A stretch of DNA of 64,000 bases, from positions 3,915 through 67,914 of the forward strand of contig JBKECW010000094.1 in assembly GCA_047975005.1 (NCBI GenBank), written 5' to 3'. The DNA is from JBKEAJ01 sp047975005 (GTDB lineage Bacteria; Bacteroidota; Bacteroidia; Bacteroidales; Prolixibacteraceae). Within the stretch, counting starts at the first letter, position 1. Every line of letters starts with the position of its first letter. This document shows positions 34,339 through 43,576 of this stretch, in pieces. Position numbers and translations under genes: made by a program. Below the pieces are notes generated by a model. It saw only the letters and a program-made list of their open reading frames with translations, did not search any database and had not been told where the DNA came from.

Positions 34339-36435
34339 CTATTTTAATGTCATTTCGTCAATCAGGTATCCTGCTCCTGCAAATTTGTCGATTATAAAAA
34401 GAGCATATCTGATGTCTAAAGCTATATTTCGACAACGTTCGGCATCATAGAATGTGTCACTCATGGTCGATTCCCATGTTCTGTCGAAGTTTACGCCGAT
34501 AAGTTCGCCATTGGCGTTCAAGACTGGACTTCCGGAATTACCGCCCGTAGTGTGGTTAGATGCAAGGAAGCAGGTGTAGAGCTTGCCATTTTCGGCATAT
34601 CTGCCGTAGTCTTTGTTTTTTACCAGCTCTTTTAGGTCTTCGGGCACCCGGTAGTCGTAAATATTGGGATTGTCTTTGGCTATAACTCCGTCGATGGTAG
34701 TTTGTGGTAAGTAGTATAATCCGTCGCGCGGATAGCTGCCGTCTACTTGCCCGTATGAAACTCGCATTGTAAAGTTGGCATCAGGATAAATCTTATCGCC
34801 CTTTCTGAACTCCATAATACCTTTCATGTATTGCTTTTGCGCTGCCGTGGCTTCCTCTTTAAACTTGTCGTAGGTCGGCTTCACATCGTCTTTGTATTTC
34901 TTGTCTAGTTCTGCAAACATTTGCGCCAGCGCATCTGCTTCTATTTCCTTTTTTGCATCCTCTGCTGTCATAGTTGTTAGATTGCCAGCTTTGTCGGCAT
35001 CGGTGAACAGCGATTTGTTATAAATCTCTGCAAGATGCTCTTCTGTGTATTTTGATGCAAAACCACTTGGCAGCATTGAGTCGTCTAAGTCGTTGATACA
35101 TTTGCTGATTAGTGCGACAAAAGTTTCTCTGTCGGCATCCTTGAAATAGTCTTTGAATGTCGAATTTGCCAACTCTTCGACTTTGTCGGATTTCCAATCC
35201 TTTGAGAGCTCCCTTGACGTGGTACTGATGAGCTTTGCAACATCTGTCGAGCTGTAAATACCTTCTCTATAGTAGTCGTATTGCTTGTAGGTTTTGCTCG
35301 CATCTTTATATATGTTGGCAATCCCTTTTAGTACATCAGAGTACTCTTTGTGATTTTTGTCTGCCCATTCTTGAAAGTCGCTTTCAAATGCTTGCTTGCT
35401 TCCAATGGCATTTAGCTCGTTAAGTCCTGTAATCTCGCCTTGCCATTTTTTCCAAGCGTTAGCAACTCTTGCATATTTGGCAGCGTACTTTATTCTTACT
35501 GCGGGCGATTGTTTCATGTATTTGCGTAGAATGTCAAGCTTTACATCTCTTATTGCTACCTTGTCGGGATAGCTTTGGTTTTTCAATATACTCACTGCTT
35601 GCGAGGGTAGATATTCTTGTGTAGTGCCGGGGAAACCTATTATCATTGTAAAATCATCTTTCTTTACACCTTGCATTGATATTGGTAGGCTGTAGCGTGG
35701 TTCGTAGGGCTTGTTGTCCTTGCTATACTCTGTCGGCTCGTTGTTGGCATCGGCATATATCCTGAATAAGGAGAAGTCGCAGGTATGGCGTGGCCACATC
35801 CAGTTGTCGGTATCGCCGCCGAATTTTCCTAATGCCGATGGTGGAGCTCCTACTAGACGAACATCCTTATATTCTCTGTACACGAACAAGAAATACTGAT
35901 TACCGTAAAAGAGAGGCTTTACCAGCGTGTAGTATTTGCCATCTTTTGAGGCTTCCTCGGCTATTGCCTTGCTGCGGTCCTCTATTGTTATTTGTGCCAA
36001 AGAGTCGCTCATGTTTGCTGTGCCATTAAGCACCCTGTCTGTAACATCGTCGATGCGCTCGACAAATTTTACCGACAGATCTTCGTTGGGAAGTTCTTCG
36101 GCACGCGATTTTGCCCAAAAACCATCCGTCAGATAATCATGCTCAACACTGCTGTGACTTTGTATTTGTCCATATCCGCAGTGGTGGTTGGTGATGAGGA
36201 GTCCCTTGTCGGAGATTAGCTCGCCGGTGCAGCCTCCTCCAAATATTACCACCGCATCTTTGATGCTCGAATTGTTAATGCTGTAAATGTCTTCGGCAGT
36301 GAGTTTAAAACCCATCTTCTGCATATCTTCGATGTTGTATTTGTTGAGAAATATGGGTATCCACATACCCTCGGCGGCAAATAGATTTTGCCATGAGAAA
36401 ATACTCAATAGTAATAGTCCGATGATTTTCTTCAT
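34339..36435 (-). CDS. Family S46 dipeptidyl-peptidase, DPP11-like
   Basis: Periplasmic serine exopeptidase of 698 residues that removes dipeptides from oligopeptides, a nutrition enzyme in asaccharolytic Bacteroidetes. Signal peptide 1-20. Catalytic triad: H85 (TNHHCGYGQ), D220 (WPRHTCDFS), S634 (TGGNSGSP). R652 in GVNFDRTWE lies 18 residues after the Ser, the spacing between Ser655 and Arg673 of P. gingivalis DPP11, where this Arg gives Asp/Glu preference at P1; DPP7 has Gly there. So acidic specificity is inferred. The mature start AEGMWIP matches the family's N-terminal trap for the substrate amino group. The preceding minus-strand gene, maf, ends 48 bases upstream. Confidence 0.93.
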   Translation of the reverse strand: MKKIIGLLLLSIFSWQNLFAAEGMWIPIFLNKYNIEDMQKMGFKLTAEDIYSINNSSIKDAVVIFGGGCTGELISDKGLLITNHHCGYGQIQSHSSVEHDYLTDGFWAKSRAEELPNEDLSVKFVERIDDVTDRVLNGTANMSDSLAQITIEDRSKAIAEEASKDGKYYTLVKPLFYGNQYFLFVYREYKDVRLVGAPPSALGKFGGDTDNWMWPRHTCDFSLFRIYADANNEPTEYSKDNKPYEPRYSLPISMQGVKKDDFTMIIGFPGTTQEYLPSQAVSILKNQSYPDKVAIRDVKLDILRKYMKQSPAVRIKYAAKYARVANAWKKWQGEITGLNELNAIGSKQAFESDFQEWADKNHKEYSDVLKGIANIYKDASKTYKQYDYYREGIYSSTDVAKLISTTSRELSKDWKSDKVEELANSTFKDYFKDADRETFVALISKCINDLDDSMLPSGFASKYTEEHLAEIYNKSLFTDADKAGNLTTMTAEDAKKEIEADALAQMFAELDKKYKDDVKPTYDKFKEEATAAQKQYMKGIMEFRKGDKIYPDANFTMRVSYGQVDGSYPRDGLYYLPQTTIDGVIAKDNPNIYDYRVPEDLKELVKNKDYGRYAENGKLYTCFLASNHTTGGNSGSPVLNANGELIGVNFDRTWESTMSDTFYDAERCRNIALDIRYALFIIDKFAGAGYLIDEMTLK

Positions 36436-36483
36436 TGTATTTATTTTTTTTGATATTCTAGTTTATTCGTATTGAATAAAGGC

Positions 36484-37074
36484 CTAACTGCTAATGCCTA
36501 ACATTTTAAGGTGTTTGTATAATTTCTCTGTGGGAAGCCCTACTACGTTGTTATAGCTTCCTTTTATGTTTTCGATGAATGCTGCTCCTATCCATTCTTG
36601 GATGCCATAGGCTCCTGCCTTGTCCAATGGGGGAGCGGTGCGTAGATAATAGTCAATCTCTTGGTCGTCAATTTGTGTAAACCGAACTTCCGAGCTGTCT
36701 ACAAAACTAATAGTTTCTTGGCTAGTGGTGATGCTTACTCCTGTTTTGACCGTGTGACTAGTGTTCGATAAACTTTTCAGCATTATTTTGGCATGTTCTA
36801 TATTGCTTGGTTTTTCTAATATCTGTCCGTCAAGGTCTACAACCGTGTCGGCTGTGATTAGTATTGTGTTGTCACTAATAACTCCGTAGGCTTTGGCTTT
36901 CTTTTGTGAAAGATAAACGACAATATCTTCCGAATTTGAAAGGGTCTTTGGGACGCTTTCGTCGCAATCAATGCCTTTTACTTTGAAATTGAGTCCCAAC
37001 AAGGACAAAAGCTCTTGACGGCGTGGCGATTTTGAGCCAAGAATGATATTGTAATGCTGTATATTGTCGAGCAT
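36484..37074 (-). CDS. maf: Maf-family nucleotide pyrophosphatase
   Basis: House-cleaning enzyme of 196 residues that hydrolyses dTTP, UTP or modified nucleotides to the monophosphates. It shows the family start ILGSKSPRRQELLSLLG, the motif ITADTVVDLDG with the catalytic Asp, KAKAY, and DKAGAYGIQEWIGAAFIENIKGSYNNVVGLP at the end. The gene starts 9 bases after the KdsC-like gene and is in the same operon. Substrate subgroup (YhdE or YceF type) cannot be fixed with confidence. Confidence 0.93.
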   Translation of the reverse strand: MLDNIQHYNIILGSKSPRRQELLSLLGLNFKVKGIDCDESVPKTLSNSEDIVVYLSQKKAKAYGVISDNTILITADTVVDLDGQILEKPSNIEHAKIMLKSLSNTSHTVKTGVSITTSQETISFVDSSEVRFTQIDDQEIDYYLRTAPPLDKAGAYGIQEWIGAAFIENIKGSYNNVVGLPTEKLYKHLKMLGISS

Positions 37075-37083
37075 AATTCTTAT

Positions 37084-37614
37084 TTAGTTGGCTAGTAGTT
37101 TGTTGAAATCTTCAGTGTTCCATAAGTCCTGACAACGGAGTGTCTGTTCTATAACATCCCTAACACAGCCCTCGCCACCATTAAAAGGCGATATATATTT
37201 GCTTACATTGATAACATCTATTGCAGCATCGGCAGGGCATGCCGATAAACCCGCTAGCTGCATGGGAGCTAGGTCTACGACATCATCGCCCATGTACAGT
37301 ATGTTTTCCATTGATATGCCAGTTGCATCTGAAAATTCTTTTAATTTCGAGCATTTGTCGAAACACTTTTCGTAGATATGACTGACATCTAGTTTTTGCA
37401 GACGCTGTCTTACACGTGGCGAGCCTCCGCCTGTGATAATGCATACTTGCAGTCCCTTTTTTATGGCGTAGCGGATTATGTAGCCGTCTTTTACATTGCC
37501 TGTGCGCACGGGGTCTCCATTTTCGTCGAGGGGCGACGTATCTTTCGATAACACTCCGTCAACATCGAGTACAAAGGCTTGTATTTTTTTTATTTCTTCT
37601 TTGAAGAATTGCAT
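37084..37614 (-). CDS. HAD phosphatase, KdsC-like
   Basis: Cap-less C0-type haloacid dehalogenase phosphatase of 176 residues. The catalytic motif is LDVDGVLSKD, motif II IITGG, and motif IV MGDDVVDLAPM with metal ligands. The length and the glycine-rich loop match KdsC, which dephosphorylates KDO 8-phosphate in LPS core synthesis. KdsC homologues in some organisms act on related sugar acids, so the substrate is inferred. It sits between the DUF2520 gene (2 bases) and maf (9 bases). Confidence 0.87.
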   Translation of the reverse strand: MQFFKEEIKKIQAFVLDVDGVLSKDTSPLDENGDPVRTGNVKDGYIIRYAIKKGLQVCIITGGGSPRVRQRLQKLDVSHIYEKCFDKCSKLKEFSDATGISMENILYMGDDVVDLAPMQLAGLSACPADAAIDVINVSKYISPFNGGEGCVRDVIEQTLRCQDLWNTEDFNKLLAN

Positions 37615-37616
37615 TT

Positions 37617-38396
37617 CTATTGTTTATATTTATTTGTTATGCTGCTGCTTATAGTTTTATATGTCTCTAAGGCATTTTTGTTGTCTGCTAGTGCTTTCAA
37701 ATGTTTGTCAATTGTGTCTTTGTCGTTTCGTCGTGCAGGACCGGTCTGGATGTCTGAGGCAGGGAGGTTTTGTAGTTTCGCAAAGGTCTCGACAATTAGA
37801 GGGGAGATAATATCTGGATTTATTCCGTCATTCTTCAATAGTTCCTGAGCTGTGGCAATGCAGTGATTGGTAAAGTTGTTGGCAAATACCGCTGCAATGT
37901 GTGTGTGTAGGCGTTGCTGGGAGTCTACTTCTACGGTGTTGTCAGAAATATTGTCAGCTATATACCTCAGAAACTTTCTAGTTCTTTTGTTGCTGCCTTC
38001 AATTAAAATTGGAACAGTTTTAAATTCTATAATTTTATCTTTGGTGAAGGTTTGCAGGGGGTATAAAACCCCAATATTCGGCGACGCCTCTTTTAGAGTA
38101 TCTAGCGATACGCTACCTGCGGTGTGAACAACTGTGGCATCGTTAAAATTCCAACTGTTTGCAATATCAGATATTGCACCGTCGCTTACAGCTATTATAA
38201 ATAAATCTGACTGAGAGGCTAGGTTGCTCTGGTTATTGCATGCTTTAGCTCCAACTTTGTTAGCCAGAAGGCTCGCATTGTCAAGGTTTCGGCTATAAAC
38301 ACAGTCTATCTTATGTCCCGATTTATGCAGAGCGAGTGTTAGATTTGTTGCGACGTTGCCAGAGCCTATTATTGTTATGTTTACAGCTTTGTGCAT
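37617..38396 (-). CDS. Rossmann-like and DUF2520 domain protein
   Basis: A 259-residue protein with an N-terminal NAD(P)-binding Rossmann fold (IIGSGNVATNLTLAL at 10-24) and a C-terminal helical DUF2520 domain, which resembles the dimerisation domain of pyrroline-5-carboxylate reductase or 2-dehydropantoate reductase. It is probably an oxidoreductase, but the substrate is unknown. It starts at the base directly next to the end of the LysM gene and 2 bases before the KdsC-like gene, so all are transcribed together. I recognise the domain layout, not a function. Confidence 0.82.
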   Translation of the reverse strand: MHKAVNITIIGSGNVATNLTLALHKSGHKIDCVYSRNLDNASLLANKVGAKACNNQSNLASQSDLFIIAVSDGAISDIANSWNFNDATVVHTAGSVSLDTLKEASPNIGVLYPLQTFTKDKIIEFKTVPILIEGSNKRTRKFLRYIADNISDNTVEVDSQQRLHTHIAAVFANNFTNHCIATAQELLKNDGINPDIISPLIVETFAKLQNLPASDIQTGPARRNDKDTIDKHLKALADNKNALETYKTISSSITNKYKQ

Positions 38397-40877
38397 TTAT
38401 TTCATTATTACACCTTTCTCGTCAACTGTGGCTATTACTCGCTTATTAAAGTCTGAGGAGTATTCAATTATTTGCAGCCTACTGTTTGTATAGCCTTTGT
38501 CGTCTTTCTCAAATTTGTAATTTCCTTGAGTGAGGTCAGGAGTATAATTCTCAATACAGTCTGCGAATTTTTTGCCATATTGGTAAATTGCTCCTATAAA
38601 GTAGTATCCAACATCAAAGCCTTGCATGTTGTAATTGTTAGGTTCATAGGCGAAAAGCTCCCTCGATAGGTCTGATACCTCTTTTGTTAGGCGAAGGGTC
38701 TTGTCTAAAAAGTACGGGTTTATATATGTAAATTTGGTGTTGTGCAGATACTCTTGTTGCAGGCTTCTGTAACGGTCGTAGTCGTATGTAGATACTATTC
38801 TTATATCATATCTTTTTGACATACGGCTCAAATAGGTTACACACAAATTCACCTTGGCCTCATTGGTAGAGGAGATTAGTATAATATTTGGTCTGTCAGG
38901 TTTTAAAAACTCTGCCATATAGGAGTTGGTAGTTTCGGTTATATCTGCTGTTGCCGGCAATAAAGATTTAAGCTTTTTGTAGACAAGATATTCCTCGGTC
39001 TCTTCGTAGTCGGTTCCATTGATGGATACTATATTGACGTCGTTAGCGCTATTTGCTATATATTTTGCAAGTAGCGAAGTATATGCAGTTTTATCTGGAG
39101 TGGTATTATAAAACATCTTGTTCTTTGAGGTCTGCTCCTTGTTGTATACGAAAGGGGAGACCATGGGGATGTTGTTTGCTCGCGAGAAAGTTGATGCTGG
39201 ATTTTGTGTTTCTGCGTACATTGGTCCCACAATTAGATCTAAGTCTTTAGATCCTGCCAATTTTAATGCATTTTCTACATTCTCTACAGAGTTCTCGTCG
39301 TCAATAAATGTTGTATGTATCTTAGCTCCCTCTTTTTCTAGCCTGTCTAATGCTATTAGAAAACCGTCATAAAATCGGAAAAAGCGTTCTCCTGCTCTAT
39401 ATTTATCGGTATTGCCACTTAATGGCAATATTGCAATTATGTTTATAGTCTTTGAAGTGTTGGGCTTGGCTGATTTACAGTCCAGCAAAATAGACTCTTT
39501 GCTCAATATTCGATAAAAACAAGTCTCAGTGTAAAGTCCCTTTTTGGGAATGTAAATTATTTCGCCTTTGTTTGACCGCCTTTCTAACAACTGCCTGTTG
39601 AATTTGATAATGCTGTTGAGGTCATATCCTGTCTTGTCTGCAATGCCTATTACATCCTCATTGCCGGAAGATGTATATATCAGTATGTTTGGGTTGTCAG
39701 TTGTTAACGTAACGGTGTTCAGACCCGAATAATCTGTAGGTATATATATAATTGTGCCAGTTGTCACTCCCTTCTCTAGATGCTTATTTATTGCCAATAG
39801 CTGCCTTTCTGTGCAATTGTACATCTTGGATAGTCCGTACAATGTCTCCTTGCTTTTTACAGTATGAGGCTCTAATATTGCAGATGAGTTAAGCGTTTGA
39901 GTCCCTTGCTTTTTGGGTATTCTGATTATTTCGCCGATTGGGAAATGTGACTTTGACAAGTGTGGGTTTGCCTTGAATATGTCGTCTATGGAAATATCAT
40001 AGATTCTAGAGTAATAGAATGGCGTTTCTTGCTTTTTGATGGTATAATAGAAATAAGTCTCGTCTTCTTGTTGTGTTGTATATTGAGGTATTGTCAGCTT
40101 CGTTCGCTTCTTTAATTTTTTATTGGGATTGATGTCAGGATTGTACTTTATTATATCGTTGACGGTAATATTGTAGTGTCGCGAGATACTACTTAGTGTT
40201 TCTTTTCTTGCCACTGTGTGTATAACAAGATCTGTTTTTTGTGGAAAACGTATGACGCCCTGATTTGTTTGTTCTTTATTATTGACAGGTGCTGCTGTCT
40301 GCTTTGCTTGCCTTGCAACACCCTGATAACCTTGATTAGAGGCAGACAGATTCTCATACTCTTCTTTGTATGGGATAAGTAATTCTGCGCCTGCTTTTAG
40401 ACCTTGGTCAAGAGTGGAGGTGTTGTATTTCTTTAGGTCAGATTCACTGATGTTGTATTGCCTTGAAAGGGAATATAATGTTTCCCCCGGTGAAATGGAA
40501 TGTACAAGATATTTGTCCCCTTGTATGGTTTTAGTCCGCAACGTCGAATTTTGTATACCAGTTGATGCTTGGATTGTCCCTCTTTTAGTCGAACTAGTGG
40601 AGTTTACAAAAGATTTATACTCGTCTTTATATGGGATATATAGGCTTGTGCCAGCTTTTAGCCCATTTCGTAAGGCAAAGGCATTGCCCTTCTTTATATC
40701 AGATTCACTAATGTCATACTTCTTGGCGATAGAATAAAGAGTCTCTCCCGTAGACACTGAGTGTACAATATACTTTGTGCCTTGTACTACTTCTACTCTT
40801 ATGTCTTGTCCGAACAAGTACGAGGGGCTATTTGTTAATGCTAGGATAAATAGCAACGATATTGTAAATATTCTCAT
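38397..40877 (-). CDS. LysM-repeat protein fused to a periplasmic-binding-like domain
   Basis: Exported 826-residue protein. After a signal peptide (MRIFTISLLFILALTNS...), it has five clear LysM repeats (for example GETLYSIAKKYDISESDI, GETLYSLSRQYNISESDL, KETLSSISRHYNI, KETLYGLSKMYNC) and a sixth weaker one, all before about residue 470. The second half, from INIIAILPLSGNTDKYRAG, resembles type I periplasmic-binding (Leu/Ile/Val-binding) proteins. LysM modules bind peptidoglycan. The combination suggests a wall-anchored sensor or an LpoA-like regulator; ligand unknown. I start at 40877, the signal-peptide Met, not 40901. It heads a minus-strand operon. Confidence 0.83.
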   Translation of the reverse strand: MRIFTISLLFILALTNSPSYLFGQDIRVEVVQGTKYIVHSVSTGETLYSIAKKYDISESDIKKGNAFALRNGLKAGTSLYIPYKDEYKSFVNSTSSTKRGTIQASTGIQNSTLRTKTIQGDKYLVHSISPGETLYSLSRQYNISESDLKKYNTSTLDQGLKAGAELLIPYKEEYENLSASNQGYQGVARQAKQTAAPVNNKEQTNQGVIRFPQKTDLVIHTVARKETLSSISRHYNITVNDIIKYNPDINPNKKLKKRTKLTIPQYTTQQEDETYFYYTIKKQETPFYYSRIYDISIDDIFKANPHLSKSHFPIGEIIRIPKKQGTQTLNSSAILEPHTVKSKETLYGLSKMYNCTERQLLAINKHLEKGVTTGTIIYIPTDYSGLNTVTLTTDNPNILIYTSSGNEDVIGIADKTGYDLNSIIKFNRQLLERRSNKGEIIYIPKKGLYTETCFYRILSKESILLDCKSAKPNTSKTINIIAILPLSGNTDKYRAGERFFRFYDGFLIALDRLEKEGAKIHTTFIDDENSVENVENALKLAGSKDLDLIVGPMYAETQNPASTFSRANNIPMVSPFVYNKEQTSKNKMFYNTTPDKTAYTSLLAKYIANSANDVNIVSINGTDYEETEEYLVYKKLKSLLPATADITETTNSYMAEFLKPDRPNIILISSTNEAKVNLCVTYLSRMSKRYDIRIVSTYDYDRYRSLQQEYLHNTKFTYINPYFLDKTLRLTKEVSDLSRELFAYEPNNYNMQGFDVGYYFIGAIYQYGKKFADCIENYTPDLTQGNYKFEKDDKGYTNSRLQIIEYSSDFNKRVIATVDEKGVIMK

Positions 40878-40933
40878 TGGTATACGTTTTTCTTTCGGCA
40901 TTTTTAGTATTTGTTAAATACTTATTTATCCTA

Positions 40934-40941
40934 CAAAGTTA
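40934..40941 (-). promoter_or_regulatory. -7 promoter box for the LysM operon
   Basis: TAACTTTG on the minus strand, a perfect TAnnTTTG, 57 bases before the chosen LysM start codon. The -33 region lacks a clean TTTG. Confidence 0.4.
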
Positions 40942-40980
40942 ATATTTTCTGATGATAATTTAACGATGTAGCGTAAGTCT

Positions 40981-41961
40981 CTATTTGTCAGTGAAATAGC
41001 GCATGAATTGAGCTCGCTCCAACAATGACAGATTTTCTTTTTTTACTCCGAGTTTGCCCCTAAAACATCCTGTGGATGTATAGCCTTTTGTCTTCATCCA
41101 ATCTTCTATATTTCTGTTGATCACGCTGATGTAGTCAATGCCTTTCTTGTATAAAACTGAAGAGAGCTGAACTGTTGCAGCTCCTGCCAACAACATTTTT
41201 ATGGCGCTGCTCGATACATGTACTCCGGTCGATGCCGAAATATCACACCTCAGATGTGATGAACTCAAACCTATCCATCTTAGCGGAATCTGATATTCAT
41301 CGGCATGACTGAAAACGTCTCCCGAAACAATGTCCTCTGTGTTGATGTCAATATCGGGCATATAAAACCTATTGAACATAGTTATTGCCGATACTCCGAT
41401 GTTGTCAAGCTCCTTTACAAAACCTAATATATTGGCATGGTGACTACTGATTTTTACTATTATAGGACTGCTTGCCATCTTGACAATATCTCGGATCAGT
41501 TCCAATTGCTCGGCCTCAATTTCGGCCCCACTCTTGTTGCTGCTGACAGACTTGTATAGATTTATTTCTATGCCATCGGCTCCTGCCTCCTCAAATTTGT
41601 TGACGTAGCTCAACCACTCTCGTTTGTTTGTGCAGTTTATGCTTGCAAAGACGGGAATGCAGACAGTCTGTTTTGCTTGTCTTAGCAACTCCAGGTATTT
41701 ATCTGTATTGTGGTGTTTGATGAAATAATCAAGGTAGTCGAGGTTTTCGTGGTCTGTTGCAGATAGACTATTGTCATTAGCTAATGACTTATGTTCGTGA
41801 TATATTTCTTCCTCAAACAAAGATTTCAATATAATCGCTCCTGCACCAGCTTTCTCTATTTCAGATATGTGCTTTACATTATTGGTTAGCGATGAGCTGC
41901 CTGCAATTATCGGCGAGCTTAGCTCCAGTCCGCAAAATTGTGTCGTTAGTAGATTTTTCAT
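40981..41961 (-). CDS. Dihydroorotate dehydrogenase-like protein
   Basis: FMN-dependent TIM-barrel protein of 326 residues related to PyrD and PreA. It begins with the expected TTQFCGLELSSPIIAGSS, and has VFASINCTNKREW, GADGIEINLY, PIIVKIS and a C-terminal phosphate-binding part (LLAGAATVQLSSVLYKKG). The catalytic position of true DHODs is not clearly conserved, so I do not call it pyrD. It lies 114 bases downstream of the NfnB-type gene on the same strand, and the upstream NfnA-type protein resembles the PyrK electron-transfer subunit, which hints at a functional link. Substrate unknown. Confidence 0.8.
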   Translation of the reverse strand: MKNLLTTQFCGLELSSPIIAGSSSLTNNVKHISEIEKAGAGAIILKSLFEEEIYHEHKSLANDNSLSATDHENLDYLDYFIKHHNTDKYLELLRQAKQTVCIPVFASINCTNKREWLSYVNKFEEAGADGIEINLYKSVSSNKSGAEIEAEQLELIRDIVKMASSPIIVKISSHHANILGFVKELDNIGVSAITMFNRFYMPDIDINTEDIVSGDVFSHADEYQIPLRWIGLSSSHLRCDISASTGVHVSSSAIKMLLAGAATVQLSSVLYKKGIDYISVINRNIEDWMKTKGYTSTGCFRGKLGVKKENLSLLERAQFMRYFTDK

Positions 41962-42075
41962 TTGTTTATAATTTTAGATACTCAGATACTCATGTTTTTG
42001 GATAGTAGACCGAACCAAACGGCTGCTTGTCTAAGGTCTAAAATTCAATATCTAACATCCGGCATTCTGTATTCA

Positions 42076-43560
42076 TCATTCACAATTCATCATTAAATAA
42101 GAATTCATGCCCCTCGCGGCTTTTTTTCCATCGCCCATGGCGAGAATTACTGTCGCTCCGCCTCGCACAATGTCGCCACCTGCAAATATGTTAGGAATGG
42201 AGCTTTGCAGTGTTTCCTGGTTTGCCTCAATCGTTCCCCATTTGCTCACTTTTAGTTTTGGCAGGGACATTGGGATTAGCGGATTGGGCGATACTCCAAC
42301 GGCGACAATAACCGTATCGACATCTATCATTTCTTCTGAGTCCTCGATGGGAACCGGTCTGCGCCTTCCGGACGAGTCTGGCTCGCCCAGCTCCATGCGC
42401 TGAATGAACATCTTATTCACAAAACCTGCATCGTTGCCTTCGTAGCGAAGAGGATTTGCCAAATTGATAAACTCTACTCCTTCCTCTTGTGCGTGTTTTA
42501 TTTCTTCTTGACGTGCTGGCATTTCTTCCATCGAACGGCGATAAATTATCATCGCTCTGTCTGCGCCTAGCCTTTTGGCAGTGCGTACTGCATCCATTGC
42601 CGTGTTGCCACCGCCGACAATAGCTACGTTCTTGCCACGCAGAACAGGAGTGTCATAATCGTTCTTTTGGGCATTCATTAAATTAACCCTAGTAAGATAT
42701 TCGTTGGCAGACAAGATGCCGTTAAGATTCTCGCCATCAATGTTCATAAAACGTGGCAGGCCTGCGCCACTGCCAATAAAGAATGCTTTGTATCCCTCGC
42801 TTTCTAATTGCTCAAAAGAGGCTGTTCTTCCTACGACAAAGTTCGTTGTGAACTTAACGCCTACACTTTTGAGATTTTCTATCTCCATGTCTACCAGCTT
42901 GTTGGGAAGCCTAAACTCAGGAATGCCGTATTTCAATACTCCTCCGATCTCGTGTAGGGCTTCAAATACTGTAACATCGTAGCCTCGCTGAGCCATGTCC
43001 CCCGCAAAGGACAGGGATGCCGGACCAGCCCCAATGGCTGCTATCTTGATGCCATTGCTTTTTGCTTTTTGTATTTCCCGATTTTCGGAAGAATTGTTAA
43101 GGCAATAGTCGGCGGCATACCTCTCTAAGTTGCCGATTGCAACAGGCGGTTTTTCAAGTTTTAAAGTGTAAAAGCAATTTGCTTCGCATTGCTTTTCTTG
43201 CGGACAAACCCTGCCACAAACACTAGGTAAAGCAGACGACTCTTTTAGCGTCGCTCCTGCCATCGGTATATCTCCCGCTTCAATATATTTGACAAATTTT
43301 GGTATATTGATATTAACAGGGCAACCACTTATGCACGTGGGATTGCCACAATCTAAGCACCGCGTTGCCTCAACTAGGGCTTGCCCTGCACTCAATCCTG
43401 TGTTGACCTCTATATTTTGTGAGCTTATGCGCTCTTTTGCCGACACCTCGTTCATGTGAATGCGTTCAATACTTGTACGCTCTTTGTTTTTCTTGCTTTT
43501 GCGTATTTCCTCACGCCACTCTTGTGACCTCTCGGCTTTTAAATATTCTTCTTGTGTCAT
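42076..43560 (-). CDS. Glutamate-synthase-small-subunit-like flavoprotein, NfnB/SudA type
   Basis: FAD- and Fe-S-containing oxidoreductase. N-terminal cysteines CLDCGNPTCISGCPVN and CGRVCPQEKQCEANC bind clusters; FAD site AAIGAGPASLSFAG; NADPH site AIVGGGNTAMDAVRTAKRLG; closing FAGGDIVRGGATVILAMGDGK. It is the NADPH-type partner of the ferredoxin-NAD reductase-like protein encoded upstream; such pairs act as NfnAB transhydrogenase or sulfide dehydrogenase. Starting at 43560 gives 494 residues, an AAGGAAG-like ribosome site, and a 16-base gap after the upstream gene; the longer start at 43656 would overlap it by 80 bases. Confidence 0.88.
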   Translation of the reverse strand: MTQEEYLKAERSQEWREEIRKSKKNKERTSIERIHMNEVSAKERISSQNIEVNTGLSAGQALVEATRCLDCGNPTCISGCPVNINIPKFVKYIEAGDIPMAGATLKESSALPSVCGRVCPQEKQCEANCFYTLKLEKPPVAIGNLERYAADYCLNNSSENREIQKAKSNGIKIAAIGAGPASLSFAGDMAQRGYDVTVFEALHEIGGVLKYGIPEFRLPNKLVDMEIENLKSVGVKFTTNFVVGRTASFEQLESEGYKAFFIGSGAGLPRFMNIDGENLNGILSANEYLTRVNLMNAQKNDYDTPVLRGKNVAIVGGGNTAMDAVRTAKRLGADRAMIIYRRSMEEMPARQEEIKHAQEEGVEFINLANPLRYEGNDAGFVNKMFIQRMELGEPDSSGRRRPVPIEDSEEMIDVDTVIVAVGVSPNPLIPMSLPKLKVSKWGTIEANQETLQSSIPNIFAGGDIVRGGATVILAMGDGKKAARGMNSYLMMNCE

Positions 43561-43576
43561 GTGTTCTAGCTTCCTT

